Notes: generated by a model from the letters alone, not told the origin. A stretch of 64,000 nt of DNA from Clostridium sp. SY8519 (GCF_000270305.1 NC_015737.1:739501-803500), one strand, 5' to 3'. Positions 50,619-60,500 are shown, counted from the first letter of the stretch. Made by a program: numbers and translations.

Positions 50619-52121
50619 ATGGCAGACTATATTATGGCGCTTGATGCCGGCACTACCAGCAGCCGCTGTATTCTCTTCGACCGCTCCGGCCGGGAGTGCG
50701 GTATGGCACAGCAGGAATTCAACCAGATTTTTCCCCAGCCCGGCTGGGTCGAGCACGACCCGAATGAAATCTGGCAGACCCAGCTGTCGGTTGCCCGGAA
50801 AGCCATGAATCAAATGCACATCACATTCCGGGATATTGCCGCCATCGGCATTGCCAACCAGCGGGAAACGGTCATCCTGTGGGATCGGCGCACCGGCCAG
50901 CCTGTCTGCAACGCAATCGTCTGGCAGTGCCGCCGCACGGCTGATGATGTGGAACGAATCAAAACAGAACATCCGGAATACCCGCAGATCTTCCGGGATA
51001 AAACCGGACTGATTCTGGATCCTTATTTTTCCGGCACCAAAATCCGCTGGATCCTGGATCATGTCGACGGAGCCCTGGAAAAAGCGCAGCGCGGAGACCT
51101 CTGTTTCGGCACCGTAGACAGCTGGCTGATCTACAAGCTCACCAAAGGCCGGGTGCATGTGACTGATTATTCCAATGCTTCCCGCACACTTCTTTTTAAT
51201 ATTCACACCCTGTCCTGGGATGAAGAACTCTGTAATATTCTGGAAATCCCCGCTTCGATCCTGCCGGAGGTCAAACCCTCCAGCTGTATATACGGAGAAA
51301 CGGACCCGGAATTCTTCGGCGGACCGATCCCCATTGCCGGCGCTGCCGGTGACCAGCAGGCCGCCCTGTTCGGCCAGAACTGCCTGCGCCCCGGAGAGGC
51401 AAAAAACACCTACGGCACCGGATGCTTTACTCTGATGAACATTGGAAACATTCCGCTGCTCTCCGCCAGCGGTCTGCTGACTACCATTGCCTGGGGACTG
51501 AACAATGAAATCACCTACGCCCTGGAAGGCTCGGTCTATGTGGCCGGAGCCGCCATCCAGTGGCTGCGGGACGAAATGGATCTCATCGATTCCTCTTCCG
51601 ACTCCGAATACTTTGCCACCCGTGTTCCGGACACCAACGGCTGTTATGTGGTCCCCGCATTTACCGGCCTGGGCGCGCCTTACTGGGATCCTTACGCCCG
51701 CGGCGTCATCACCGGGCTCACCCGCGGCGTCAGCAAATGCCATCTGATCCGCGCCACCCTGGAATCCATTGCGTTTCAAAGCTATGACGTGCTCCATACC
51801 ATGGAGGCTGACGCCGGCATTCGGCTCCGCACCCTGAAAGTGGACGGCGGCGCTTCCAGGAACAACTTCCTGATGCAGTTTCAGGCAGACATCGCGAATA
51901 CCGAAATCCAGCGCCCCAGATGTGTGGAAACTACCGCGCTGGGAGCTGCCTGTCTGGCCGGTCTTGCTGTTTCACACTGGTCCTGTACGGAAGAAATCAC
52001 CGACAACTGGACCCTGGACCGGGCTTTCCTGCCGCAGATGTCTTCCGACCGGCGCCGCCGGGAGCTGGCAGGCTGGAAAAAAGCTGTATCCGCCTCCCGG
52101 GGGTGGGCAAGGGAATACTGA
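50619..52121 (+). CDS. glpK: Glycerol kinase
   Basis: FGGY-family glycerol kinase of 500 residues, glycerol + ATP to glycerol 3-phosphate. N-terminal [10 protein letters not shown] phosphate loop, [41 protein letters not shown] and the C-terminal [19 protein letters not shown] match the family throughout. The start at 50619 follows AGGAGG. No facilitator (glpF) or glycerol-3-phosphate dehydrogenase gene is adjacent. Confidence 0.97.
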   Translation: MADYIMALDAGTTSSRCILFDRSGRECGMAQQEFNQIFPQPGWVEHDPNEIWQTQLSVARKAMNQMHITFRDIAAIGIANQRETVILWDRRTGQPVCNAIVWQCRRTADDVERIKTEHPEYPQIFRDKTGLILDPYFSGTKIRWILDHVDGALEKAQRGDLCFGTVDSWLIYKLTKGRVHVTDYSNASRTLLFNIHTLSWDEELCNILEIPASILPEVKPSSCIYGETDPEFFGGPIPIAGAAGDQQAALFGQNCLRPGEAKNTYGTGCFTLMNIGNIPLLSASGLLTTIAWGLNNEITYALEGSVYVAGAAIQWLRDEMDLIDSSSDSEYFATRVPDTNGCYVVPAFTGLGAPYWDPYARGVITGLTRGVSKCHLIRATLESIAFQSYDVLHTMEADAGIRLRTLKVDGGASRNNFLMQFQADIANTEIQRPRCVETTALGAACLAGLAVSHWSCTEEITDNWTLDRAFLPQMSSDRRRRELAGWKKAVSASRGWAREY

Positions 52122-52244
52122 TTTTACGGGAACTGCGTCTCCGAACATCCAAATAAACCGCCGGATCTGAATATCCAGCAGAAGCACTGGAACTTCAGGC
52201 ACCGGCGGTATCTCTGATTGGATCGGATATATTTTAGGTCATGA

Positions 52245-52541
52245 TCAAATATAACGAATTGGTAAGGCAAGCAGGTTTTCTCGTAAATAGGTCTTTTTCG
52301 CAATTAAGCAGAGTATTATGCCCATTCCTCTTTTTTTATCCGGTATCTTATCAAGCACTTGATTTGTTGCCCCCATGCTTGCCTTTGGATTTCCAGACAT
52401 TTTTATTTCAACAGGATACAGCACTCCATTTTCTTCAATAATCAAATCGATTTCATTTTCTCCGGATGCCCGTCTGTCTTTACCTCTATAGATAGAAAAT
52501 ATAAAACCGATAATATATGTCGTACACATACCTCCGGCTAA
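52245..52541 (-). pseudogene. C-terminal remnant of a DUF4143 ATPase
   Basis: The last 85-95 codons match the C-terminal nuclease-like DUF4143 domain of AAA+ ATPases (GENEIDLIIEENGVLYPVEI, then a Lys-Met pair, ending LALPIRYI). The ATPase part and proper start are missing. Relic. Confidence 0.75.
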
Positions 52542-52641
52542 TCCCCAGCCTGATTGTGTTTTAGTCGAGCTGCCGCAGCATAGCAAGCGACTGTTGCATA
52601 TTGACACTTTCGATTAGTCGCTGCATGTCTAATCGACATCT

Positions 52642-53214
52642 CTATCCAAAAAACCTCACACGTTCCCCTATCTCTTCCTTTGCTTTCGGATCCGGCTCCG
52701 CCGCAATCCCGCCAAACGGCATCTGCGCAATCAGTTTCCAGCTGTCCGGCACGTCAAACATCTCCTTAACCACCGCGTCAATGACCGGATTGTAATGCTG
52801 CAGATTCGCGCCGATCCCATTCTCCCGCAGCGCAGTCCAGATGCTGAACTGAAGCATGCCGTTTGCCTGGTTTGCCCAGACCGGGAAATTGTCCGCATAG
52901 GCCGGCACCTGCTCCTGCATTGCTTTTACCACATCCTCATCGCAGAAATAGAGAATGGTTCCGGCTGCTGCCTTAAACCCGTCAATCTTTTCTCTTGCAA
53001 CCTTTCCGCCGAACACATCATAGATCCGGTCCCACAGCTCATCCTGTCTGCTTCCCAGTGCAGTGACGATCCGGGCGCTCTTCATGTTAAAAGAGTCCGG
53101 CACCAGTTCCGTCACACGCTCCAGCAGCTGTTTTACCTCATCTGCTGATACCGGGAGTTCCTTATTCAGCTGATAATAACTTCTTCTTTTTTCTAATCCA
53201 TCGGATAAATGCAT
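52642..53214 (-). CDS. Nitroreductase-family FMN protein
   Basis: Nitroreductase-like NAD(P)H/FMN oxidoreductase of 190 residues. RRSYYQLNKELP near residue 11 (FMN phosphate contact), SFNMKSARIV near 40, and NPVIDAVVKEMFDVP with the C-terminal PFGGI are typical of the HBN1-like small subgroup. The start at 53214 follows AAAGGAG. Substrate unknown; such enzymes reduce quinones or nitroaromatics. Confidence 0.88.
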   Translation of the reverse strand: MHLSDGLEKRRSYYQLNKELPVSADEVKQLLERVTELVPDSFNMKSARIVTALGSRQDELWDRIYDVFGGKVAREKIDGFKAAAGTILYFCDEDVVKAMQEQVPAYADNFPVWANQANGMLQFSIWTALRENGIGANLQHYNPVIDAVVKEMFDVPDSWKLIAQMPFGGIAAEPDPKAKEEIGERVRFFG

Positions 53215-53612
53215 CGTTGGTCTCCTTTCCATTGCGGATTGTCATTGCTATTCGTTTCCTTTCATTATACAGGAAAATTTTTTCCGGTGTCTGCGGTTTT
53301 TCCGGCAGTTTCATCCGTTTTTTGCAATTCTGTTGTTATTTTTGTACTTATTTTCTTTTGCTGTTTTTCCAGCTCCGGCAATTTTTTTCTGTTTTTTTGT
53401 AAATATCTGCGCCGCTTCTGTCTGCCTGCTGCTCCCTTTGGATTTTTTCAGCCGAACCGCCCGTGATTTTTCCTTCTCCTGCGCCTGCGTGCCCGGAAAT
53501 TTCTGCCAATCCGCATAAATATTCTTCCAATGCGGCACAGCTCCTTTTTCTATAATTGAAAGAAATAAGGGTTCTGAAAGAAATGATAAAAGCGGAATTG
53601 GAGGTAAGAGAA
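53215..53612. other. Intergenic stretch without supported gene
   Basis: A+T-rich, with T-runs near 53280-53400. A lysine-rich minus-strand frame (53311-53530) has no ribosome binding site. TATAAT near 53553 on the plus strand is the likely -10 for the URO-D gene. Confidence 0.4.
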
Positions 53613-54656
53613 ATGAACTCAATGGAACGTGTATTGAAAGCACTGAATCACGAAGAAGCGGACCGTGTGCCGGTATACCCCCTGCTGGCCGGTGTATCCC
53701 GCCACCTGATCGGCGTAAACTGCAAGGAATGGTCCACGGACGCAGAGCTCTGCGTAAAAGGACTTTTAAAAGCAAAGGAAGATTTTGATCTGGACTGTAT
53801 CGTTACCCTGATCGACCTTTCCCTGGAATGCGATGCCTGGGGACAGGAACTGGTGTATCCGGACAATGAGCCGGCGCACCCGAATTACAAAAATCAGGTC
53901 ATTGCCACAGAAGACGACTATGACAAAATTCAGTATGTGGACTATCGGAATTCCGAGCGTATGATGATGCATATCGAAGTCTGCCGCCGGCTGGTGGAAG
54001 AAGCGAAAGGCGAGTATCCGGTCATCGCCTTTGTTTTCGGCCCGCTGGGCATCCTGTCCATGCTGCGCAATCAGGAAGAGATGTATGTGGACTGCATCGA
54101 ACAGCCGGAAACGGTATACGCAGCCACCGGGCGGATTTCCCAGACCCTGAAAGACTACTGCCATGCCATCATGGAAACCGGTGTCCAGGGCATCATGTTT
54201 GACACGCTGTTTGCATCCGGTTCCATCATGAGCAAAGAAATGTGGGACGAGCTGGAAGGCGACTGGATTGAAGAGCTTTCCAACCAGGTGCGGGAAGACG
54301 GCGGTCTGGTCATGATCCACAACTGCGGCGGAAATATCTATTTTGACGCCCAGATCAAACGGATGCAGCCAGCGGCCATCTCGTTCCTCTATCCGCCGGA
54401 TGACTGCGCGGACCTGGCAGAAACAAAAGAAAAATACGGCGATGTCACCACGCTGATCGGTGCCGTGGCTCCTACCACAGTCACTGTGGGCAGTCCGGAA
54501 TCCATCGATGCGGAATGCCGCGGGAATATCGACGCCATGGCAAAAGGCGGCGGCTTCATGCTTGCCACCGGCTGTGAACTGATCTCTCCGGATGCTTTTG
54601 CAGGCGCCCGGCAGATGGTGGAAATCGCAAAAACCTACGGTGTGTATCAGCACTGA
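53613..54656 (+). CDS. URO-D family methyltransferase (MtaA/corrinoid-dependent type)
   Basis: Uroporphyrinogen decarboxylase-fold protein of 347 residues. The opening MERVLKALNHEEADRVPVYP and GGLVMIHNCGG (the HxC pair that binds Zn in MtaA-like enzymes) near residue 250 place it with methylcobamide-dependent methyltransferases rather than heme enzymes; the Arg/Asp set of true HemE is not evident. The start at 53613 follows GGAGG. It probably moves methyl groups between a corrinoid protein and a thiol or folate acceptor; no corrinoid protein gene adjoins it. A strong terminator follows. Confidence 0.85.
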   Translation: MNSMERVLKALNHEEADRVPVYPLLAGVSRHLIGVNCKEWSTDAELCVKGLLKAKEDFDLDCIVTLIDLSLECDAWGQELVYPDNEPAHPNYKNQVIATEDDYDKIQYVDYRNSERMMMHIEVCRRLVEEAKGEYPVIAFVFGPLGILSMLRNQEEMYVDCIEQPETVYAATGRISQTLKDYCHAIMETGVQGIMFDTLFASGSIMSKEMWDELEGDWIEELSNQVREDGGLVMIHNCGGNIYFDAQIKRMQPAAISFLYPPDDCADLAETKEKYGDVTTLIGAVAPTTVTVGSPESIDAECRGNIDAMAKGGGFMLATGCELISPDAFAGARQMVEIAKTYGVYQH

Positions 54657-54664
54657 CCCCTGTG

Positions 54665-54697
54665 AAACGGGCCGCTCCTTTATCAGCGGCCCGTTTT
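54665..54697 (+). terminator. Terminator after URO-D gene
   Basis: AACGGGCCGCT pairs with AGCGGCCCGTT, then TTTG. A second small stem (CCGCAT/ATGCGG, 54699-54718) follows. Confidence 0.8.
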
Positions 54698-55225
54698 GCC
54701 GCATCTGGGCAGATGCGGTCCGTCATGCTTTTTTCTCCTGCCCGTCGGCCGAAGATTCAAAATCACCACTGAAGAGAGAATGAGAACCATTCCGATAAAT
54801 CTTCCTGCTCCGGCCGGTTCATGATAGGCCAGAATTCCCAGGCAGGTGGCAACGACCGGCTCGATGGCTGCGATCACGGATGCCTGGCCTGCGTCAATCC
54901 GCTTCAGACCAGACGTATAGGAAAGAAACGGCAGAACGGTGCACAACACACCGATTCCCAGGGACTGAAGCAGAAGATCCGGCTGCAGAAATATCCCTTC
55001 CCGTTTTTTCACAGGAAGAAACGGCAGAGATCCGGCTGCAGCAAAAATGAACGTATAGACTGTGATTGTCAGCGAATGATACTGCCGCATCATCAGATGC
55101 TGGCAATTCCGGTTCCGAGAAAAAGCCATAGATCCTTCCGATGAATCTTCAGCATGGATTTATCACGGATCAGGACCAGTATGAGAAATACAGCCGCCGC
55201 GAAAGCGGCCTTTTAATTGTCAATA
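54683..55225 (-). pseudogene. Decayed EamA/DMT transporter
   Basis: Only pieces of an EamA permease remain. From about 55225 one frame reads KAAFAAAVFLILVLIRDKS and KDLWLFLGTGIASI (third-helix region of such proteins), then hits stops near 55098. A second frame, open from 55129 to 54683, holds the last four or five helices (LSYTSGLKRIDAGQASVIAA). Start, first helices and middle are missing. Confidence 0.75.
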
Positions 55226-55406
55226 CTTTTATTATATTAAATTTCAATTTGTCTTTCGCTGTGCTACAAAGGGATCTGTCTGCCGTCTGCAGGGGAGGAA
55301 TCTTCAACTGCTCATCTCCTCCTTGAGCCTTTCCTCTGCCTTTGCTACAATGCAGTTAACCGCACAGTTTTCCCAACACAGGAAATACGGTTTACCGGAG
55401 GTTCCC

Positions 55407-56339
55407 ATGACACTGACTCAGTTAAAATATATCGTAACCATCGCCGGCGCAGGCACCATCAGCGAAGCCGCCAAACAGCTTTTCATTGCCCAGCCCAGCC
55501 TGACCGCTGCCGTAAAAGATCTGGAAAAAGAACTGGGCATCACCATTTTTCACCGAACCAATAAGGGTGTTCTTCTTACCGCAGAAGGAGAAGAATTCCT
55601 CGGCTACGCCCGTCAGGTCATAGAACAGACCAGCCTGCTGGAAGAGCGATACTTCGGCACCGGGCCGGTCCGCCGGCAGTTCTGCGTATCCACACAGCAC
55701 TATTCTTTTGCTGTGGAAGCCTTTGTGGATCTGCTGAAGCAATACGGCAGTGACGAATATGAATTTCACATCCGGGAAACCCAGACCTACGAACTGATCG
55801 AAGATGTGGCAAAATTCCGCAGCGAAATCGGCGTCCTGTACCTGAACCGCTTTAATGAGACCATCCTGCGCAAAACCCTGCGGGAAAATGGTCTGAGCTT
55901 CCACCGGCTTTTCGTGGCAAAACCCCATGTCTTTGTGGGATCCGCCAGTCCCCTGGCGCAAAAAGCCCTTGTTACCCTTGAAGATCTCTCCCCCTACCCC
56001 AGACTCTCCTATGAGCAAGGGGAGCACAATTCCTTTTACTTTTCTGAAGAGATTCTCAGTACACTGGAAAGCAGGCAGGACATCATGGTTTCCGACCGCG
56101 CCACACTGTTCAATCTTCTGATCGGCCTGAACGGCTACACCATCTGCAGCGGTGTCATCAATGAAGAACTGAACGGAAAAAATATCACCGCCATCCCTCT
56201 TGCGGTGGATGACTACATGGAAATCGGCTATCTCACCCACCGAAAAGCCGGTGTCGGAAGCATTGGAAAAAAATATATCGAAGCGCTGAAACGGTATGCA
56301 CCGCAGGATCTTTCCGGCGTGTCCTCTGACCGCAGATAA
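55407..56339 (+). CDS. LysR-family transcriptional regulator
   Basis: LysR regulator of 310 residues: winged helix 1-60 (TLTQLKYIVTIAGAGTISEA, then KQLFIAQPSLTAAVKDLEKE), effector domain from about residue 90. The start at 55407 follows CGGAGG; the longer frame has no ribosome binding site. It lies 176 bp before the YxjG-type methionine synthase on the same strand and may control it, as CysB/MetR-like LysR proteins do for sulfur-amino-acid genes. The GTTAT-N11-ATAAC operator of the left locus is not found here. Confidence 0.9.
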   Translation: MTLTQLKYIVTIAGAGTISEAAKQLFIAQPSLTAAVKDLEKELGITIFHRTNKGVLLTAEGEEFLGYARQVIEQTSLLEERYFGTGPVRRQFCVSTQHYSFAVEAFVDLLKQYGSDEYEFHIRETQTYELIEDVAKFRSEIGVLYLNRFNETILRKTLRENGLSFHRLFVAKPHVFVGSASPLAQKALVTLEDLSPYPRLSYEQGEHNSFYFSEEILSTLESRQDIMVSDRATLFNLLIGLNGYTICSGVINEELNGKNITAIPLAVDDYMEIGYLTHRKAGVGSIGKKYIEALKRYAPQDLSGVSSDRR

Positions 56340-56515
56340 AACTGTCTGTTTTTGTTTTTGCCATAGTCTTATCCTATATCAAACCACATTTTTCTCATAT
56401 TTTACAATCCGCCTCCCGCCCGATATCCTGTATACGTACTTGAAAACACCATATTTCTTTCAGGAAGAAACCTTGCTTTTCATAAAAAAATATTTCATTT
56501 GCGGGAGGATTTACT

Positions 56516-57631
56516 ATGAGCAATTTATATACACCATTTCGTTATGACCAGGTTGGCAGTTTTCTCCGACCGGAAAAAGTAAAGATCGCGAAACAGCAGT
56601 TTGCCGATGGCCGGATCAGCCGGCAGGAACTGGATGCCATCCTGGATGACGCCATCCTGGATCTGGTCGAAAAGCAGAAGCAGGTCGGCTATCACGTAAT
56701 CACCGACGGCGAATTCCGCCGGACATACTGGCATCTGGATTTTATGTGGGGATTTGAAGGCGTCGGACATGCCAAAAACGGCTCCGGCGTTCAGTTCAAT
56801 GCGGAACTGGCAGAAATAGAGGATACCTACCTGACCGGACGAATCAAGGCAAAACCCCATCCCTTTGTAGACTATTTCCGCTATCTGAAGCAGTTTGAAA
56901 ATGAAACCACCGTAGCCAAATATACCATTCCGGCCCCGGCGCAGACATTCCAGCAGATGATTATTCCGGCCAACTATGAAACCACACGCAGATTCTACCC
57001 CGATGATGAAACCCTGATTCAGGACATCGGGCTGGCGTATCAGGATGTGATTCATCAGTTTTATCAGGCCGGCTGCCGCAATCTGCAGTTTGACGACTGT
57101 ACCTGGGGCGCAGTGGTCGGTGACGCGGCAAAACAGCGCTATCGCTCTCTGGGACTGGATATCGAAAACGTCAAAGCAAAGCTGCTCCAGGTCAACAATC
57201 TGGCCTTGGAGGCAAAACCCGCAGACATGGTGATCAATTCCCATATCTGCCGCGGCAACTACCATTCTACCTTTTTCACCAGCGGTCCTTACGATTCCGT
57301 TGCTGACTACGTGTTCGCGCAGGAGCATGTCGATGCCCTTTATCTGGAATACGATGATGCGCGTTCCGGCGGATTTGCTCCCCTTGCAAAAGTCAGCCCG
57401 GACAAGAAAGTGGTCCTTGGTCTGATCACCACAAAATCCCCGAAACTGGAAAAGAAGGAAGACGTCATCGCGCGGATCCACGAAGCGGCAAAATACATTC
57501 CGCTGGATCGTCTGTACCTCAGTCCGCAGTGCGGTTTCGCATCCTGTGAGATCGGAAATAAACTGACGGAAGAAGAACAGTGGGCAAAACTCCGTCTGGT
57601 GCGGGAAATTGCAGAGGAAGTCTGGGGATAA
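56516..57631 (+). CDS. MetE-like methionine synthase, single-barrel YxjG/YxjH type
   Basis: Cobalamin-independent methionine synthase-like protein of 371 residues, corresponding to the C-terminal catalytic barrel of MetE only. Zn ligands are read in NSHICRGNYH (His and Cys), LEYDDARSGGF (Glu) and LSPQCGFAS (Cys). It opens PFRYDQVGSFLRPEKVK, like Bacillus YxjG/YxjH. Without the N-terminal folate barrel, the methyl donor is uncertain: short-chain methylfolate, methylcorrinoid or S-methyl compounds are possible. GCGGGAGG precedes the ATG. Confidence 0.9.
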   Translation: MSNLYTPFRYDQVGSFLRPEKVKIAKQQFADGRISRQELDAILDDAILDLVEKQKQVGYHVITDGEFRRTYWHLDFMWGFEGVGHAKNGSGVQFNAELAEIEDTYLTGRIKAKPHPFVDYFRYLKQFENETTVAKYTIPAPAQTFQQMIIPANYETTRRFYPDDETLIQDIGLAYQDVIHQFYQAGCRNLQFDDCTWGAVVGDAAKQRYRSLGLDIENVKAKLLQVNNLALEAKPADMVINSHICRGNYHSTFFTSGPYDSVADYVFAQEHVDALYLEYDDARSGGFAPLAKVSPDKKVVLGLITTKSPKLEKKEDVIARIHEAAKYIPLDRLYLSPQCGFASCEIGNKLTEEEQWAKLRLVREIAEEVWG

Positions 57632-57657
57632 CAACGCAATAACGCTTCTGCGAAAAA

Positions 57658-57704
57658 TCACCCGCCATAAGGACGAAACTTTTCTACGTCCTTATGGCGG
57701 GTGA
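57658..57704 (-). terminator. 18-bp perfect hairpin between convergent genes
   Basis: Arms 57658-57675 and 57687-57704 pair perfectly (CACCCGCCATAAGGACG core). The T-tract lies on the minus strand, downstream of the hemerythrin gene. The following 57705-57870 holds only degenerate ATTTTCCGGTACTTT repeats. Confidence 0.75.
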
Positions 57705-57874
57705 CATGTTTCAGGCAATCTCCCGGCATTTTCCGGGTATTCTCCTATCATTTTCCGGTACTTTCCGGGCATTTCCCGATTATTTTCCGGTACTTTTCCC
57801 GGCAGTTCCTCTTCGATCCCATTTTCCCGCTCTCTCTTTTTCCTCTTCAGAAAAAGTGAAAAAGCGCGGCAGAT

Positions 57875-58408
57875 TTACTTCAGTTCCTGCTGCATTTTGG
57901 GAAACAGAAGATTATTTTCGCAGTCCACGTGTTTCTTGATATGGGCAAAAAGCTCCGCCATTTTACGGTAAAACGCCTGAATTTCCTCCGGATCCTTCTG
58001 GTCCGGCAGAAAATATTCTGCTGCCTGATTCATTTCCTCGATTTTTCTTTCTGCTTCGCCATGTTCCAGTTCCATCTGCGCCGTCAGGAGTTCCACCCGA
58101 CCGGAATCGGTACCCGCCGTCAGTGGAAACACTTCCGCCTCTTCTATCGCAAAATGCTCCGTAAGCATCGATCTTAATTCCACAAACAGCGCATACACAT
58201 GATGATACTGTTCTTTCCGCTGTTTTCGCGGAGGCACCTGCTGCCATGCATCATCAATGGACGCAAGCATTTCCCGCTCCGGCTGGTGATACTGTTCTAT
58301 GATGTATTCTGTCAATCTGCTCCCGCTCATGCTGCGCAGGCGTTCTTCCTCTGCCCCTGCTTCCGCATACTGTTTCTTTAAATGAGCGATCATTTCACCT
58401 GTAATCAT
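57875..58408 (-). CDS. Hemerythrin-domain protein (RIC/YtfE-like)
   Basis: Hemerythrin HHE protein of 177 residues, a four-helix bundle with diiron ligands expected at His40 (EQYHQPE), HHVYALFVELR, EHFAIEEAEVFP, ELEHGEAE and HIKKHVDCENNLLFP. The pattern and length fit the repair-of-iron-centres group, though the N-terminal ScdA domain is missing. Likely role in repair of Fe-S clusters after oxidative or nitrosative damage, or O2/NO sensing. Confidence 0.85.
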   Translation of the reverse strand: MITGEMIAHLKKQYAEAGAEEERLRSMSGSRLTEYIIEQYHQPEREMLASIDDAWQQVPPRKQRKEQYHHVYALFVELRSMLTEHFAIEEAEVFPLTAGTDSGRVELLTAQMELEHGEAERKIEEMNQAAEYFLPDQKDPEEIQAFYRKMAELFAHIKKHVDCENNLLFPKMQQELK

Positions 58409-58432
58409 CTGTTTTTCCCTCCACAGCTATTT

Positions 58433-58585
58433 TCACATCACGGAGATTCTGCTCCTCGGGCTTAGTATAGCAGAGTCAGAGGATGCTGTTTGTTGCGGAG
58501 GGCACATAATATTTCTGTCATTCTGAGAAATATTTATTTCAAGATATTCCTCCCAGGCATCCGACTGCCATAAGCGATTTCGCAT
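58433..58585 (-). pseudogene. Relic of a YoeB/Txe-type toxin
   Basis: ATG at 58585, just after the antitoxin stop. The first 15 codons (MRNRLWQSDAWEEYL) match the start of Txe/YoeB mRNA interferases, then the sequence diverges and ends after 50 codons. The catalytic C-terminal half is lost. Confidence 0.65.
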
Positions 58586-58588
58586 CAG

Positions 58589-58837
58589 TTACTCCTCCAC
58601 AAGCTCATGCTGTACAGTATCGCCTTTCCTTACATCTTGGATCCTGCGCTTTAACTCTGCTGCCTCTGCAGGTGTAAAGCCATTCTCGTCTCGAAGTGAA
58701 AAGCTCATACTCTGATCACGAACAGCCTGCTTTACGAGGGCAAGGGTTGCGGAAGACATTGTCAGACCGAGGGACTCACAGAGAGCGCTGTATGCCTCTC
58801 TGGTCTGCCGATCCATCTTAAATGTGAAATTTGTCAT
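58589..58837 (-). CDS. RelB/DinJ-type antitoxin without intact toxin
   Basis: Protein of 82 residues. An N-terminal ribbon-helix-helix (FTFKMDRQTREAYSALCESL) is followed by MSSATLALVKQAV and a C-terminal toxin-binding tail. It would normally repress its operon and neutralise a RelE/YoeB-fold toxin; the toxin frame downstream is truncated. Its ATG lies 1 bp after the pyruvyl transferase stop. Confidence 0.82.
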   Translation of the reverse strand: MTNFTFKMDRQTREAYSALCESLGLTMSSATLALVKQAVRDQSMSFSLRDENGFTPAEAAELKRRIQDVRKGDTVQHELVEE

Positions 58838-58838
58838 C

Positions 58839-60218
58839 TCAGCGGCGGAGTTTTCGTTTCGCTTTTCCTGCCATGCGACGCAGCTTCGTAAGTATCCTAC
58901 TTTCGTATTTTATTTTCTCAATTTTAGTTTTCTCAAATGTTTCCTGCTCATCGAGCGAAATCACCGTTTCCGGAGGATCCGGCGGCGTATCCGGATATTC
59001 TGCCAGAATATCATTCACATTCGGAAGAATCGGCTGATGCTCACGCTGTTCCAGTGTATGAATCGCGCCCAGTATGTAATCTGCGGATCTCATTCTCTGC
59101 TCTTGTAATATTGCTTCCACAGCGTCATAATCGATATCTTCCATCTGCATGGCACGGTCCCTATCACTGTCCCGTTCTGCGGACAGCAGACGTCTCCAGC
59201 TCAACTGAAACAGCTCAAGAACGGAATCTATTTTATCGCCGGAACGATCGCCGGCAAAAAACTGCTTATGCATGAGAATCGAAAAACAGCACGCGTGGAA
59301 AGAATTGGTAAAAATATACTCCGCGTGATCCAGATACCAGAGCCATTCTTCAATTCCAATGTCATACACCACGGAATGCCTTACTCCTTCGACCAAATCC
59401 GCATGATCCAGATACTGCCCCAGCTCTATGACCTGCAGGTCATTTTTTAACGCAAACTCACATGCTTCACGGACAAGTTCGGTCGGGCGCTCCATCACAA
59501 TATAGATGAGAAGGTATTTCTTCTCTGGCATATGCACCGGCTCCGGCGGAAACATCATTTCCCGGTAGTAAGAGACATCATTCAAGAGCACCGGATCCAG
59601 AACCAGAGGAATCTCCGCCCCTGTAATTCGGCTGATATATTCCTGAAAACTTTTTTCACGTGCTGAAAGAAAATCAAAATCAGAGATCAGTTTCAGGAAT
59701 TCCTTTTCCTGCGCAATGGTGTATCCTGTTGCTCCGCGGCTCGGGGAATATGCTATTTTTTTCTTTCCCTTCATGGCGTTCAATGCCAGGAAGAATCCTT
59801 TTTCAAAACCGGTTACCTTATTGCGCTTCCAGATGACGTCTGTTGCGCAGATATAGCAGTCAAAGCCCGTATCTTCCTGATTCAGCGTTTTATGTGTATA
59901 ACATTTCGGAGTTTTTTTTGTGTAATACTTCTTCTCAAACGCTTTGAACCGATCGTGCCGTTTTTCCTGCAGATAGAACAGATCTTTCCATTCCTTCAGC
60001 GCAGTCAGCTGGCGTTCTTTATTTTTGTATGGATTTTCGATGTAAAAGAAAAGCGGATGCCGGATGTCAAATTTTCCGTAATAACGGGGCTGATAGTCAA
60101 TGATTGTGGTCTCGATCCCGTGTTTTTCCAGAAAATGCTGGAACGCGACGGTATGAATCGGAGATGCAAAATTTAATACACGCGTATGCATACTGATTGA
60201 AATTAATCCAATCTTCAT
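58839..60218 (-). CDS. Polysaccharide pyruvyl transferase family protein
   Basis: GT-B-like pyruvyl transferase family enzyme of 459 residues that would add pyruvate ketals from PEP to a surface glycan. GLISISMHTRVLNFASPIHT at the start, DCYICATDVIWKRN near 125, AYSPSRGA near 160, and EYIFTNSFHACCFSILM (the conserved NSFH signature) near 320. Basic C-terminal tail (RRMAGKAKRKLRR). The start at 60218 follows GCGAGG. No glycan cluster is adjacent. Confidence 0.87.
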   Translation of the reverse strand: MKIGLISISMHTRVLNFASPIHTVAFQHFLEKHGIETTIIDYQPRYYGKFDIRHPLFFYIENPYKNKERQLTALKEWKDLFYLQEKRHDRFKAFEKKYYTKKTPKCYTHKTLNQEDTGFDCYICATDVIWKRNKVTGFEKGFFLALNAMKGKKKIAYSPSRGATGYTIAQEKEFLKLISDFDFLSAREKSFQEYISRITGAEIPLVLDPVLLNDVSYYREMMFPPEPVHMPEKKYLLIYIVMERPTELVREACEFALKNDLQVIELGQYLDHADLVEGVRHSVVYDIGIEEWLWYLDHAEYIFTNSFHACCFSILMHKQFFAGDRSGDKIDSVLELFQLSWRRLLSAERDSDRDRAMQMEDIDYDAVEAILQEQRMRSADYILGAIHTLEQREHQPILPNVNDILAEYPDTPPDPPETVISLDEQETFEKTKIEKIKYESRILTKLRRMAGKAKRKLRR

Positions 60219-60396
60219 TTGTGTCCTCGCTGAGCAGTTAAAATTGAGCAAGCCGGCATAACATTCGCAGAACGTCTCCGTTTCCCCGCTTATCCGGTTT
60301 GTTTATGCCATTAGTAATCCAAAAGGCTTTTGCGCAGTTATGCGGCAGTTTTCCGTTTTTTGCCATGTTATGATCTGCTAAGAATATAAATCCCAT

Positions 60397-60500
60397 CTGT
60401 GAACAAACTGTGATCAGCGTGTAAGAAATTCATATCCTGAAGTTTACAGTCTGTAAACAAATTGTGATTAACTTGTAAAAATTCATACCCTGAAGTTTTC
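60397..60500. repeat. Tandem pair of about 50-bp direct repeats
   Basis: Units starting CTGTGAACAAACTGTGAT (60397) and CTGTAAACAAATTGTGAT (60451), 54 bp apart, both running to CCTGAAGTTT, roughly 80 percent alike. They overlap the 3' end of the resolvase fragment. Confidence 0.7.

Noticed and set aside
50538-51797. Minus-strand open frame of 419 codons opposite glpK
   Set aside because: Antisense of a clearly recognised glycerol kinase; no motif of its own.
53311-53530. Lysine-rich minus-strand frame between nitroreductase and URO-D genes
   Set aside because: Composition follows the A/T-run DNA and there is no ribosome binding site.
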